This document shows, piece after piece, positions 54,527-63,050 of a stretch of DNA of 64,000 nucleotides (its first letter is position 1; each line of letters starts with the position of its first letter). The DNA lies in NCBI GenBank assembly GCA_023700805.1, contig JAMPYF010000020.1, forward strand, positions 18,142-82,141, in the 5' to 3' direction. Made by a program: the position numbers and the translations under genes. The DNA is from Sulfuritalea sp. GTDB lineage: Bacteria > Pseudomonadota > Gammaproteobacteria > Burkholderiales > Rhodocyclaceae. Under the pieces are notes generated by a model that was given only the letters and a program-made list of their open reading frames with translations, had not been told where the DNA came from and did no database searches.

Positions 54527-57403
54527 TCATTTCGGCTTGGCTCCGAGGAAGGCAAGAATGCTGCTGCGCGTCTTCATTCCCGGGTAGGGCTTCATCACCG
54601 CGAACTGCGGCGACGTTTGTTCGGGTTCGCCGGCCTCGGCCTTGCTGATCTTCACCCGCACGTCGTACCAGGCGGCCTGACCGGTGATCGGGTCGGAGTT
54701 CGAAATGCGCGTGGAACCGACACTCGGCAGTTCCTCGGAAATCAGGTGATTGAGCAGAAATCCCTTCTGCGATTCGTTGGCATCGGGCGTCAGGTTCCAG
54801 GCCCCTGCCGCCTTGCCGATCGCATTCCAGGTCCACACGGTACCGGGCTCCACCGCCTCCGAGTGCCGCGCCATGCAGCGCACCTTGCCCCATTGCGATT
54901 CGACCCAGATCCAGTCGCCGTCGGCGATGCCCTGCTGGCGCGCGGTCAAGGTATTGACGTAAAGGTAGTTGTGGGTGTGGATCTGCCGCAACCAGGCATT
55001 CTGCGAATCCCAGGAGTGATACATCGCCATCGGCCGTTGCGTCACGGCGGCGAGCGGGTACTTGTGCTTATCGGTGACCTGCGCTTCGAGCGAATCGTAG
55101 TAGAAGGGCAGCGGATCGAAATAGGTTTCGATGCGCTTCCTCAGATGCTCGGGCGGCTTGCGCGTCAAGCCCTTGCCTTGGGCGGCAGTGCGGAAGCGCT
55201 GCAGGACTTCCGAGTAGAGGTGGATCAGGATCGGCTCGCCATAGCGCGTGATGCGGTTGCGCTGCGACCATTCGAGGTAGCCCTTGTTCCAGTTGCGCAT
55301 GTACTGGTAGGACTTGGGCAGCTCGTAGTGAAACACGCAGTTGTTCTTCTGATACATCTCCCACTGGTTCGGGTTCGGCTCGCCGCGCAGGGACTTCTCG
55401 CCGCCCTTGCCGCGCCAACCGGCGAGAAAGCCGATGCCGGAGCCCGGCTCGGTCTCGTAGTTGACGATGAAATCGGGGTAGTCGCGAAACTTGCGTTCAC
55501 CCTCCTTCGTAACAAAGGCCGGCAGCTTGAGGCGCGTACCGAGTTCGATCAGTACTTCCTGGAAGGGCTTGCAGTCTCCCGAAACCGGCACCACGGGGAT
55601 CCGCACCGAATCGACCGGGCCGTCGAACTCGGAGATCGGCCGGTCGAGCATGGACATCACGTCATGGCGTTCGAGATAAGTGGTATCCGGCAGGATCAGG
55701 TCGGCGTAGGCCGTCATTTCCGAATGGAAGGCGTCGCAGACGACGAGGAAGGGAATTTTGAATTCCCCGTTTTCATCCTTGTCATTGAGCATCTGCCTGA
55801 CCTCGGCCGTGTTCATGGTCGAGTTCCACGACATGTTGGCCATGAAAATCAGCAGCGTGTCGATGCGGTAGGGATCGCCGCGCCAGGCGTTGGTGATGGC
55901 GTTGTGCATCAGGCCATGCACCGACAGCGGATACTCCCAGGAGAAAGCCTTGTCGAGGCGCACCGGACTGCCGTCGTCATTGACGAACAGGTCATCCGGA
56001 TCGGAGGGCCAGCCCAAAGGCATGCCGTCGAGCGGACGATTGGGCTGCACGCCGCGCGGATCATTCGGCGTGCGCGCGCAGGGCGGAATCGGGCGCGGAA
56101 AGGGCGCCTTGTGGCGGAAACCGCCGGGCCGGTCGATGGTGCCCAGAAGCGACATCAGGATCGCCAGCGCGCGTATGGTCTGGAAGCCGTTGCTGTGCGC
56201 CGCCAGGCCGCGCATGGCGTGAAAGGCCACCGGATTGCCGGTCACCGTGTCGTGCTCGTTGCCCCAGGAGTCGGTCCAGGCGATCGGCAGCTCGATCTTC
56301 TGGTCGCGTGCGGTGACGCCCATCTCATGCGCCAGCTGACGAATGACCTCGGCTGCAATGCCGGTGATCTGGCTCGCCCATTCCGGCGTGTAGTCCTTGA
56401 CCCTTTCCTGCAGCAACTGGAAGGCCGGCTTCACCCGCGTGCCATCCTTCAAGGTGAAATCGCCGAACAGGTAGGGATCGGCGCCGGCTTCGTGCGTCAC
56501 CACCGCGCGGTTGGTGTTGCGGTCCCACCAAAGCTTGTCCTGCGGCTCGTAGCAGGCTTCCTCGGTGGGCACTTCGGTGCGCACGAAAAAACCGAACTCG
56601 TCGTTGCTCTCGCTGACATTCACCAGTTGCCCGGCATTGCTGTACTTGACCAGGAAATCCCGGTCGTAGAGTCCGGTGGCAATGATCTCGTGAATGACTG
56701 CCAGCAGCAGTGCGCCATCCGTGCCGGGGCGGATCGGCACCCATTCATCGGCAATCGCCGAGTAGCCGGTGCGCACCGGGTTGATCGAAATGAAGCGACC
56801 GCCATCGCGCTTGAATTTGGACAGAGCGATTTTCAGCGGATTCGAATGATGGTCCTCGGCCGTGCCGATCATCACGAACAGCTTGGCGCGATCGAGGTCC
56901 GGCCCGCCGAACTCCCAGAACGAGCCGCCGATGGTGTAGATCATGCCGGCCGCCATGTTGACCGAGCAAAAGCCGCCATGCGCCGCATAGTTGGGCGTGC
57001 CGAATTGGCGGGCGAACATGCCGGTCAGCGCCTGCATCTGATCGCGACCGGTGAACAAGGCGAACTTCTTGGGATCGGTCGCGCGAATCTTGCCCAGACG
57101 CTCGGCCAGCGTGGCGTAGGCTTCCTCCCACTCGATCTCTTCGAAATCGCCGGCACCGCGTTCGGCCCCCACCTTGCGTTTCAGGGGCTTCAGCAGGCGC
57201 GCCGGGGAATATTGCTTCATGATGCCCGAGGAACCCTTGGCGCAGATCACGCCCTTGTTCAGCGGATGATCCGGATTGCCGTCGATGTAGCGCACCACGC
57301 CGTCGCGCAGGTGCACCCGGATGCCGCAGCGGCAGGCGCACATGTAGCAGGTGGTGGTCTTGACTTCCTGAAGCGGAGAAGTTGTTGCCTTGGCGTCTTG
57401 CAT
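54527..57403 (-). CDS. soeA: Sulfite dehydrogenase (cytoplasmic) molybdopterin subunit SoeA
   Basis: 958 residues, within the normal SoeA range. The N-terminal 4Fe-4S motif is C19-x2-C22-x3-C26-x27-C54 (the last in GVICAKGSSG). No Tat signal precedes it, so it is cytoplasmic, unlike periplasmic PsrA/PhsA relatives. A candidate molybdenum ligand Cys is in HGGFCSVNMAAG. Bis-MGD-binding motifs NPVRTGYSAIADEWVPIRPGTDGALLLAV and the C-terminal SDPITGQAAWYDVRVKI are present. It oxidises sulfite directly to sulfate with quinone as acceptor. Soe identity rests on the soeABC order plus the adjacent tusA-dsrE2, so a polysulfide/thiosulfate reductase reading is less likely. Confidence 0.9.
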   Translation of the reverse strand: MQDAKATTSPLQEVKTTTCYMCACRCGIRVHLRDGVVRYIDGNPDHPLNKGVICAKGSSGIMKQYSPARLLKPLKRKVGAERGAGDFEEIEWEEAYATLAERLGKIRATDPKKFALFTGRDQMQALTGMFARQFGTPNYAAHGGFCSVNMAAGMIYTIGGSFWEFGGPDLDRAKLFVMIGTAEDHHSNPLKIALSKFKRDGGRFISINPVRTGYSAIADEWVPIRPGTDGALLLAVIHEIIATGLYDRDFLVKYSNAGQLVNVSESNDEFGFFVRTEVPTEEACYEPQDKLWWDRNTNRAVVTHEAGADPYLFGDFTLKDGTRVKPAFQLLQERVKDYTPEWASQITGIAAEVIRQLAHEMGVTARDQKIELPIAWTDSWGNEHDTVTGNPVAFHAMRGLAAHSNGFQTIRALAILMSLLGTIDRPGGFRHKAPFPRPIPPCARTPNDPRGVQPNRPLDGMPLGWPSDPDDLFVNDDGSPVRLDKAFSWEYPLSVHGLMHNAITNAWRGDPYRIDTLLIFMANMSWNSTMNTAEVRQMLNDKDENGEFKIPFLVVCDAFHSEMTAYADLILPDTTYLERHDVMSMLDRPISEFDGPVDSVRIPVVPVSGDCKPFQEVLIELGTRLKLPAFVTKEGERKFRDYPDFIVNYETEPGSGIGFLAGWRGKGGEKSLRGEPNPNQWEMYQKNNCVFHYELPKSYQYMRNWNKGYLEWSQRNRITRYGEPILIHLYSEVLQRFRTAAQGKGLTRKPPEHLRKRIETYFDPLPFYYDSLEAQVTDKHKYPLAAVTQRPMAMYHSWDSQNAWLRQIHTHNYLYVNTLTARQQGIADGDWIWVESQWGKVRCMARHSEAVEPGTVWTWNAIGKAAGAWNLTPDANESQKGFLLNHLISEELPSVGSTRISNSDPITGQAAWYDVRVKISKAEAGEPEQTSPQFAVMKPYPGMKTRSSILAFLGAKPK

Positions 57404-57517
57404 TAAGGGAAGTCGTCGCGAGTCCGGGAAAGCTACATTAGAAGGTCTCGATATTCTGACGATAAGGCAGGTTCGGGCACAAGGGGATAATTTCTATTTT
57501 TCGATAAGCAACAATGA

Positions 57518-57547
57518 TTGCCTCGGTTCAGGCACTCGCTGTAGAGT
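57518..57547 (+). promoter_or_regulatory. Possible sigma-70 promoter for the small-gene/YfcE operon
   Basis: TTGCCT at 57518-57523, an 18-bp spacer and TAGAGT at 57542-57547, in the 193-bp gap between the divergent soeA and the 134-residue gene. It is AT-rich around 57490-57515. This is weak but the best-placed candidate. Confidence 0.3.
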
Positions 57548-57596
57548 AGCCGGCCCGCGTTGATGCGTGCAGAACCCAGGCCGAAGGCGAAAAGCC

Positions 57597-58001
57597 ATGA
57601 ATATTCCAGACTTCACCGATAGCGAATTCCAGCTGGTCAATCAGATCCTTCTGGAACGATACAGCCGCCTGGTTCCGCTACAGGCGGCCGACGTCGAGCT
57701 GCAACTCGATCCGGCAAGCGAGACGCTGACGACCTGCCCCTCGCTCTACTGGAACGAGCTGGGTGCCGAATTCATCGTCAGCAAGCTGGCGGACCAGCGG
57801 TTCCGCTGCCAGTTCTTCTATTCGGCCGATGAGCAGTTCGGCACCGGTCGCGACTTCTACGACAATCTCGGCGATTGCGTGACCAACGTGCTGCAAATCC
57901 AGGCCGACCACCACGCCACGCGTTCGTCGTCCTTGACCGAAACGCTCGGCAACAAGACCCCGCCGCAGGACGAGGACTACCACGGCCCGGTCATCATATG
58001 A
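57597..58001 (+). CDS. Small acidic protein of unknown function
   Basis: 134 residues from the ATG at 57597 (MNIPDFTDSEFQLVNQILLERY). It is acidic, soluble and without a signal peptide, with three Cys (TTCPSLYWNEL, RFRCQFFY, LGDCVTNVLQ) that could bind metal or sulfur. I do not recognise the family. It is the first gene of a tightly overlapping trio (four-base ATGA overlaps) with a 62-residue protein and a YfcE phosphoesterase. It lies in the divergent gap between soeABC and qmoAB-hdrCB, so a link to sulfur oxidation is possible but not shown by sequence. Confidence 0.8.
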   Translation: MNIPDFTDSEFQLVNQILLERYSRLVPLQAADVELQLDPASETLTTCPSLYWNELGAEFIVSKLADQRFRCQFFYSADEQFGTGRDFYDNLGDCVTNVLQIQADHHATRSSSLTETLGNKTPPQDEDYHGPVII

Positions 58002-58186
58002 CGCTGGAAAGAGCACGCCAACTGCTCGGTACTCAGATCAGTTTCGGCGGCGGGTACAACCGCAACGGCGCGCGCCTGATCCTGGCCGAGGTGGCAAAGG
58101 AACACGGCCAGGAGGCCGTCGATGCGCTGATCCGCGAACTGGGTCTCGAACAACTTTTCGGCTTTGCGCCGGGCCAACCCCTATGA
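57998..58186 (+). CDS. Very small protein of unknown function (62 residues)
   Basis: Starts at the ATG overlapping the upstream stop (ATGA) and ends overlapping the next start in the same way. The gene is therefore translationally coupled on both sides, which is strong evidence that it is real despite its size. The sequence starts MTLERARQLLGTQISFGGGY and has a helical middle (LILAEVAKEHGQEAVDALIREL). The Arg/Glu pattern suggests a small helical adaptor. No family was recognised. Confidence 0.8.
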   Translation: MTLERARQLLGTQISFGGGYNRNGARLILAEVAKEHGQEAVDALIRELGLEQLFGFAPGQPL

Positions 58187-58716
58187 AAATCTGCATCCTC
58201 TCGGACAGCCACGACCGCGGTCCGATGATGGCGGCGGCGGTCGCCACAGCCAAAGCCGAAGGAGCAGAGGCAGTCATCCACTGTGGCGACATCATCGGCG
58301 GCAACACTCTGAAGGCATCGCTCAAGCACGGCTTGCCGATCCATGCCGTACACGGCAACAATCTCGGCGACCCGGTATCCATCGCCCGCATCGCCTGCCA
58401 TTCGGAAGGCCAGTTGCACTATCACGGACAGGATGCCGCCATCGAACTCGGTGGACGGCGCATCTTCCTGACCCATTACCCGCACATCGGTCATGGCATG
58501 GCCTGCACCGGCGACTACGATCTGGTTTGTTGCGGCCACAGCCACGAGACGGAAATCCGGCAGCAGGCCAATGTCAAGGGCGGCCTCACCTGGCTGGTCA
58601 ATCCGGGCACGGTTGCGGGCCTCGGGGCACCGACCGCAACCTGGATATTCGGCGACCTGGCGACGCTCCAATTCGAGATTCGCGAACTGATTCCGGAGTC
58701 CGCGACGAAGCAATAG
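58183..58716 (+). CDS. YfcE/MJ0936-family metallophosphoesterase
   Basis: 177 residues. Calcineurin-like phosphoesterase with all metal motifs in order: SDSHDRG (D-x-H), HCGDIIG (GD), HGNN (GNH-type N), and THYPHIGHG plus CGHSHE (GHxH). The family hydrolyses phosphodiesters, and the E. coli member YfcE acts on artificial phosphodiesters. It is coupled to two small unknown genes. A 138-bp gap with no clear terminator follows before qmoA. Confidence 0.93.
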   Translation: MKICILSDSHDRGPMMAAAVATAKAEGAEAVIHCGDIIGGNTLKASLKHGLPIHAVHGNNLGDPVSIARIACHSEGQLHYHGQDAAIELGGRRIFLTHYPHIGHGMACTGDYDLVCCGHSHETEIRQQANVKGGLTWLVNPGTVAGLGAPTATWIFGDLATLQFEIRELIPESATKQ

Positions 58717-58854
58717 ATCGATCCCTGGCGGGGCCGCCGCTGCATCTCGTCGCATTCAGCTTTTCTATTGGAACATTGGAAGATTGCACAAGCCGAAGTC
58801 GCGACAGTCGATAAAATTCGCGGCACTCAAGTACATTAATCCCGGGAGCTCGAT

Positions 58855-60141
58855 GTGACGGCTTCAATAGCAACCAACCAGACGATACTGGTCGTCGGCG
58901 GCGGCATCAGCGGCATGACGGCGGCGCTCGAAGCCGCGGAATGCGGCAAGCAGGTGATCCTGGTCGAGAAGGCCCCCGTTCTGGGTGGCCGCACGGCACG
59001 GCTGTACCGCTACTTTCCAAAGATGTGCCACCCGACCTGCGGGCTGGAAATCAACCTGCGACGCCTCAAGCAGAACCGCAACGTGCGCCTGATGACCATG
59101 ACCGAGGTCACCGCCGTTTCCGGCAGCCGTGGTAACTACGAGGTGACGCTGAAGGTGGCGCCGCGCTTTGTCAATGAAAACTGCACCGCCTGCGGCAAAT
59201 GCGCCGAGGCCGTCTCCGCAGAAATTCCGAATCCGTGGAACTACGGCCTGGACAAGATGAAGGCGGCCTACCTGCCGCACAACATGGCCTATCCGCAACG
59301 CTACGTGATCGACCCTTCGATCGTCGGCACGCCCGAGGGCGAGAAGGCCAAGGCGGCCTGCCCGGTTGGCGCCGTCGACCTCGACATGAAGGAAGAGTCG
59401 GTCACACTGCAGGTCGGCGCCGTGATCTGGGCCACCGGCTGGCGGCCCTACGACGCCAACAAGATCCAGCCTTATGGCTACGACCGCTTCCCCAACGTGA
59501 TCACCAGCCTCGAATTCGAGCGCCTGGCCGATCCGCAGGGACCCACCGGCGGCAAGATACTGCGCCCCGGCGACGGCAAGGAGGCGAAGAACATCGCCTT
59601 CATCCAGTGCGCAGGATCGCGCGACGAGAACCACCTGCGCCACTGTTCGCGCATCTGCTGCATGGCCTCGCTGAAGCAGACGCAATATGTGCGCGAAGCC
59701 TATGGCGACGCCGGCAAGTCGACCATCTATTACATCGACATCCGCGCCATCGATCGCTTCGAGGATTTCTACCAGATGGTGCAGAAGGACGCGACCGTCA
59801 GCTTCGTCAAGAGCAAGGTGGCGAAGATCGTCGAGAACACCGAAAACGGCAATCCGGTCCTGCACGGCGTCGATACCGAGGGCTACCACCGCTACGCCGC
59901 CGAGCATGACCTGGTGGTGCTCGCCGTGGGCATGGAACCCGAGATCACCGGCGTGAAATTGCCCGACGACATCATCCTCGACTCCTCGAACTTCATCGAG
60001 GGCAGCAAGGACGGCGGCATGTTCGGCGCCGGCTCCGCTGCCAGCCCGCTCGACGTCAACCGCTCGGTGCAAAGCGCGACCGCAGCGAGCCTGCACGCCA
60101 TTCAAGTGATTCACAAGACCGCATCCACGGAGGCCGCGTAA
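58855..60141 (+). CDS. qmoA: QmoA-type (HdrA-like) flavin-containing electron-transfer subunit
   Basis: 428 residues from a GTG at 58855 preceded by GGGAG. The FAD-binding Rossmann motif VVGGGISGMTAALEAAECGKQVILVEK is at the N-terminus, followed by the HdrA-type GGRTARLYRYFPKMCHPTCGLE. A partial ferredoxin-like Cys set follows (NENCTACGKCAEAV ... AACPVGAVDLDM). The HdrA hallmark CAGSRDENHLRHCSRICCMASLKQ is present. QmoA without QmoB/C domains is about 400 residues, matching. With qmoB and hdrCB it should link adenylylsulfate reductase to quinone or a ferredoxin pool. The promoter lies in 58717-58854. Confidence 0.9.
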   Translation: MTASIATNQTILVVGGGISGMTAALEAAECGKQVILVEKAPVLGGRTARLYRYFPKMCHPTCGLEINLRRLKQNRNVRLMTMTEVTAVSGSRGNYEVTLKVAPRFVNENCTACGKCAEAVSAEIPNPWNYGLDKMKAAYLPHNMAYPQRYVIDPSIVGTPEGEKAKAACPVGAVDLDMKEESVTLQVGAVIWATGWRPYDANKIQPYGYDRFPNVITSLEFERLADPQGPTGGKILRPGDGKEAKNIAFIQCAGSRDENHLRHCSRICCMASLKQTQYVREAYGDAGKSTIYYIDIRAIDRFEDFYQMVQKDATVSFVKSKVAKIVENTENGNPVLHGVDTEGYHRYAAEHDLVVLAVGMEPEITGVKLPDDIILDSSNFIEGSKDGGMFGAGSAASPLDVNRSVQSATAASLHAIQVIHKTASTEAA

Positions 60142-60143
60142 TC

Positions 60144-62387
60144 ATGGCCGATAACAAATACGCCGCTTATATCTGCTCCGGCTGTGGCATCGGCGATGCC
60201 ATGAAGGTGCCGCAACTCGAAGCCATCGCCAAGAAGGAAGGCAAGATGGCCGTGGTCAAGAGCCATCCCTTCCTCTGCAATGCCGAAGGCGTGCAGATGA
60301 TCCGGGACGACATCGCCAACGAGGCGGTGACCCATGTCTGCATCGGTGCCTGTTCGCGCCGCGCCAAGACCGAGGCTTTCCAGTTCGAGGGAGTCGCCAT
60401 GTCGCGCGCCAATCTGCGCGAAGGCGTGCTGTGGGTGGTCGCCGCCGGCAAGGATCACGACGAAGTGCGTCAGGAAATGGCAGCCGACTACATCCGCATG
60501 GGCTGTGCCGAACTGAAGAAAATGACCCCCCCGGCAGGCAACGTCAAGGGAAGCTCGAGCAAGCGCATCCTGGTCGTCGGCGGCGGCATGTCGGGCATGA
60601 CCGCCGCTCTGGAAATCGCCGCGACCGGCTACGAGGCCGTGCTGGTCGAAAAGGCCGGCGCCCTGGGTGGCATGGCCGCGCAACTCTGGAAGCGCCAGCC
60701 CTTCAAGGAACCCTACGCCGAGGCACAGGAAACCGGCGTGGGCGAAATGGCGGCAAAGGTTGCGGCCAACCCGAAGATCAAGCTGCACCTGAACTCGACC
60801 ATCGCCGAAACTTCAGGCGCGCCCGGTCGGTTCAAGATACAGATCGCCCAGGAATCGGGATCCGTATCCGAGGAAACTGTCGGTGCCATCGTCCAGGCCA
60901 CAGGCTTCACCACCTACGACATGGCCAAGCTGCCGGAACTCGGCGGCGGTCAGCCCAACGTGGTCGACCAGGTCGGGCTTGAAGCCTTGGCCGTGGCTGC
61001 CAAAGGCGGCGCAATCAAGCGCGCCGACGGCAAGGAAGTGAAATCGGTGGTCTTCGTCCAGTGCGCCGGCCAACGCGACGAAACCGGCACGCACCTGTCC
61101 TACTGCTCCGGCCACTGCTGCGGCACCAGCATCAAGCAGGCGAACTATTTCAAGGATCAGAACCCCGACATCGACACCGTGGTCATGTACCAGGACCTGC
61201 GCGTGCCGGGCATGGGCGAGGACTTCTACCGCGGCGCGCAGGAAAAGGGCGTAATCTTCACCAAGGCCAAGGCGAGCAAGGTCACCGGCGGCGACAGCTG
61301 CAACGTGACCTTCAAGGACCTGATCCTCGACGAAGAAAACACCATCGCCGCGGACCTCGTGGTGCTGGCCACCGGCCAAGTGCCGAACGCCGGCGTCGAC
61401 CTCGAAGCCTGGAACCCGGTGGTCACCGCTGCCGAAGGTGGCGACGCGGCGGCCAAGGCCGCGCGAGACGAGATGAAGACAATTTCGATCCTCAATCTCA
61501 ACTATCGCCAGGGCCCGGACATGCCGCAGTTCAAGCATGGCTTCGCCGATTCGCACTTCATCTGCTTCCCCTACGAAACGCGCCGCACCGGCATCTATGC
61601 CGCCGGCCCGGTGCGCAGGCCGATGGACATCCTGCAGGCCACCGACGACGCCACCGGCGCCGCGCTGAAGGCGATCCAGGCCGTCGAGAATGCCGCCGTC
61701 GGCCGCGCCGCGCATCCGCGTTCGGGCGACCTCTCCTTCCCCACCGCACGCCTCGAAGGCTGCACGCAGTGCAAGCGCTGCACGGTGGAGTGCCCCTTCG
61801 GCGCCATCGACGAGGACGAAAAGCGTTTCCCGGTGTTCAACGAGGAACGCTGCCGCCGCTGCGGCACCTGCATGGGCGCTTGCCCGGTGCGCGTGATTTC
61901 CTTCGAAAACTACTCCTGCGACACGGTCGGCAGCCAGGTCAAGGCGGTCGAGGTTCCCGACGAGGACGAAGAAAAGCCGCGCATCCTGGTGCTGGCCTGC
62001 GAAAACGACGCCTACCCGGCGCTCGACATGGCGGGCATGGCGCGCATCACTCACTCGGCGTTTGTCCGCGTCATTCCGGTGCGCTGCCTCGGTTCGGTCA
62101 ACACCATCTGGATCACCGACGCGTTGAACGCGGGCTACGACGGCGTGATGATGATGGGCTGCAAGAAGGGCGACGACTACCAGTGCCACTTCGTCAAGGG
62201 CTCGGAGCTCGCCCACTACCGTATGAGCAAGATCGGCGACACGCTGACCCAGCTCGGCCTCGAACCCGAGCGGGTGCAGACGCAGGAAGTCGCGATCACC
62301 GACAACGCCCGCGTGGTCAAGCTGATCAACGACTATGTCGCCGAACTTGAAAAGCTCGGCCCCTCGCCCATGAAGGGCTTCGGCTAA
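60144..62387 (+). CDS. qmoB: QmoB-type (HdrA-MvhD-like) iron-sulfur flavoprotein
   Basis: 747 residues, the QmoB length. An N-terminal Cys-rich segment (CSGCGIGDAM, HVCIGACSRR) precedes an FAD domain (LVVGGGMSGMTAALEIAATGYEAVLVEKAGALGG). HdrA motif CAGQRDETGTHLSYCSGHCCGTSIKQANYF comes next. Two 4Fe-4S ferredoxin motifs follow (CTQCKRCTVECPFGAI and CRRCGTCMGACPVRVI), then a C-terminal MvhD-like domain (residues about 610-745) with LACEND and MMMGCKKGDDYQCHFVKG. The start is 2 bp after qmoA. It is the electron-bifurcation-like core that works with QmoA. Confidence 0.92.
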   Translation: MADNKYAAYICSGCGIGDAMKVPQLEAIAKKEGKMAVVKSHPFLCNAEGVQMIRDDIANEAVTHVCIGACSRRAKTEAFQFEGVAMSRANLREGVLWVVAAGKDHDEVRQEMAADYIRMGCAELKKMTPPAGNVKGSSSKRILVVGGGMSGMTAALEIAATGYEAVLVEKAGALGGMAAQLWKRQPFKEPYAEAQETGVGEMAAKVAANPKIKLHLNSTIAETSGAPGRFKIQIAQESGSVSEETVGAIVQATGFTTYDMAKLPELGGGQPNVVDQVGLEALAVAAKGGAIKRADGKEVKSVVFVQCAGQRDETGTHLSYCSGHCCGTSIKQANYFKDQNPDIDTVVMYQDLRVPGMGEDFYRGAQEKGVIFTKAKASKVTGGDSCNVTFKDLILDEENTIAADLVVLATGQVPNAGVDLEAWNPVVTAAEGGDAAAKAARDEMKTISILNLNYRQGPDMPQFKHGFADSHFICFPYETRRTGIYAAGPVRRPMDILQATDDATGAALKAIQAVENAAVGRAAHPRSGDLSFPTARLEGCTQCKRCTVECPFGAIDEDEKRFPVFNEERCRRCGTCMGACPVRVISFENYSCDTVGSQVKAVEVPDEDEEKPRILVLACENDAYPALDMAGMARITHSAFVRVIPVRCLGSVNTIWITDALNAGYDGVMMMGCKKGDDYQCHFVKGSELAHYRMSKIGDTLTQLGLEPERVQTQEVAITDNARVVKLINDYVAELEKLGPSPMKGFG

Positions 62388-62409
62388 GCCAATACTGGAG
62401 ACGCGATTA

Positions 62410-63033
62410 ATGACTACTGCAAACCAATCGGCCATCGAGCGTTACCGCAACAACTTTCTCAGGGAAGTCGAGGCCAACGTCGAAGAAGGCCACATGGTCA
62501 AGATGTGCATGCAGTGCGGCGTCTGCGCCGGATCCTGCCCCTTCGGCCCCGACTGGGAACATTCGCCGCAGAAGATCTTCATGATGATCCGCGCCGGCAA
62601 GCGCGACGAGGTGCTGGGCTCGGACTCTATGTTCATGTGCACCTCCTGCTACAACTGCATGGTGCGCTGCCCCCGCCAGTTGCCGATCACCCACATCATG
62701 CACGGCCTGGCCAACTACGCGCACCGTCTCGGCCTCGCGCCCAAGGGCCAGCCGACGCGTGAGTTCGCCACGCTGTTCTGGAACAACGCAATCAAGAAGG
62801 GGCGTGTCAACGAACTGACCCTGACCCTGCGCCACTACTTCAGGGGTGGCCTGGTGTCGGGCATCAAGGAAGCGCTGGGGATGCAGAGCATCGGCCTCGG
62901 CCTGTTCCTGGCCAAGCGCCTCAATCCCATGGAGATCTTCGGTGGTCACGGCGTCAAGGATCTCAAGGGATTCCACGCCATCATCGCCAAGGCGAAGGAA
63001 ATCGAAGACCGCAAGAAGGGCTTTACGGCCTGA
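62410..63033 (+). CDS. hdrC: HdrC-like iron-sulfur protein
   Basis: 207 residues, starting 22 bp after qmoB. Two 4Fe-4S motifs, CMQCGVCAGSCPFGPDW and CTSCYNCMVRCPRQLPI, form the HdrC ferredoxin core (about residues 33-90), followed by a helical C-terminus. There is no membrane segment, so it corresponds to soluble HdrC rather than to membrane-anchored QmoC. In operons of this type, HdrCB takes the place of QmoC as the terminal partner. Confidence 0.9.
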   Translation: MTTANQSAIERYRNNFLREVEANVEEGHMVKMCMQCGVCAGSCPFGPDWEHSPQKIFMMIRAGKRDEVLGSDSMFMCTSCYNCMVRCPRQLPITHIMHGLANYAHRLGLAPKGQPTREFATLFWNNAIKKGRVNELTLTLRHYFRGGLVSGIKEALGMQSIGLGLFLAKRLNPMEIFGGHGVKDLKGFHAIIAKAKEIEDRKKGFTA

Positions 63034-63050
63034 CGCTGACGGAGAGAAAA

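Noticed and set aside
54416..57406. A 996-residue frame on the plus strand opposite soeA
   Set aside because: It is the antisense shadow of a molybdopterin gene with intact cluster and cofactor motifs, and its composition is a His/Arg/Gly-rich mirror of GC-rich codons.
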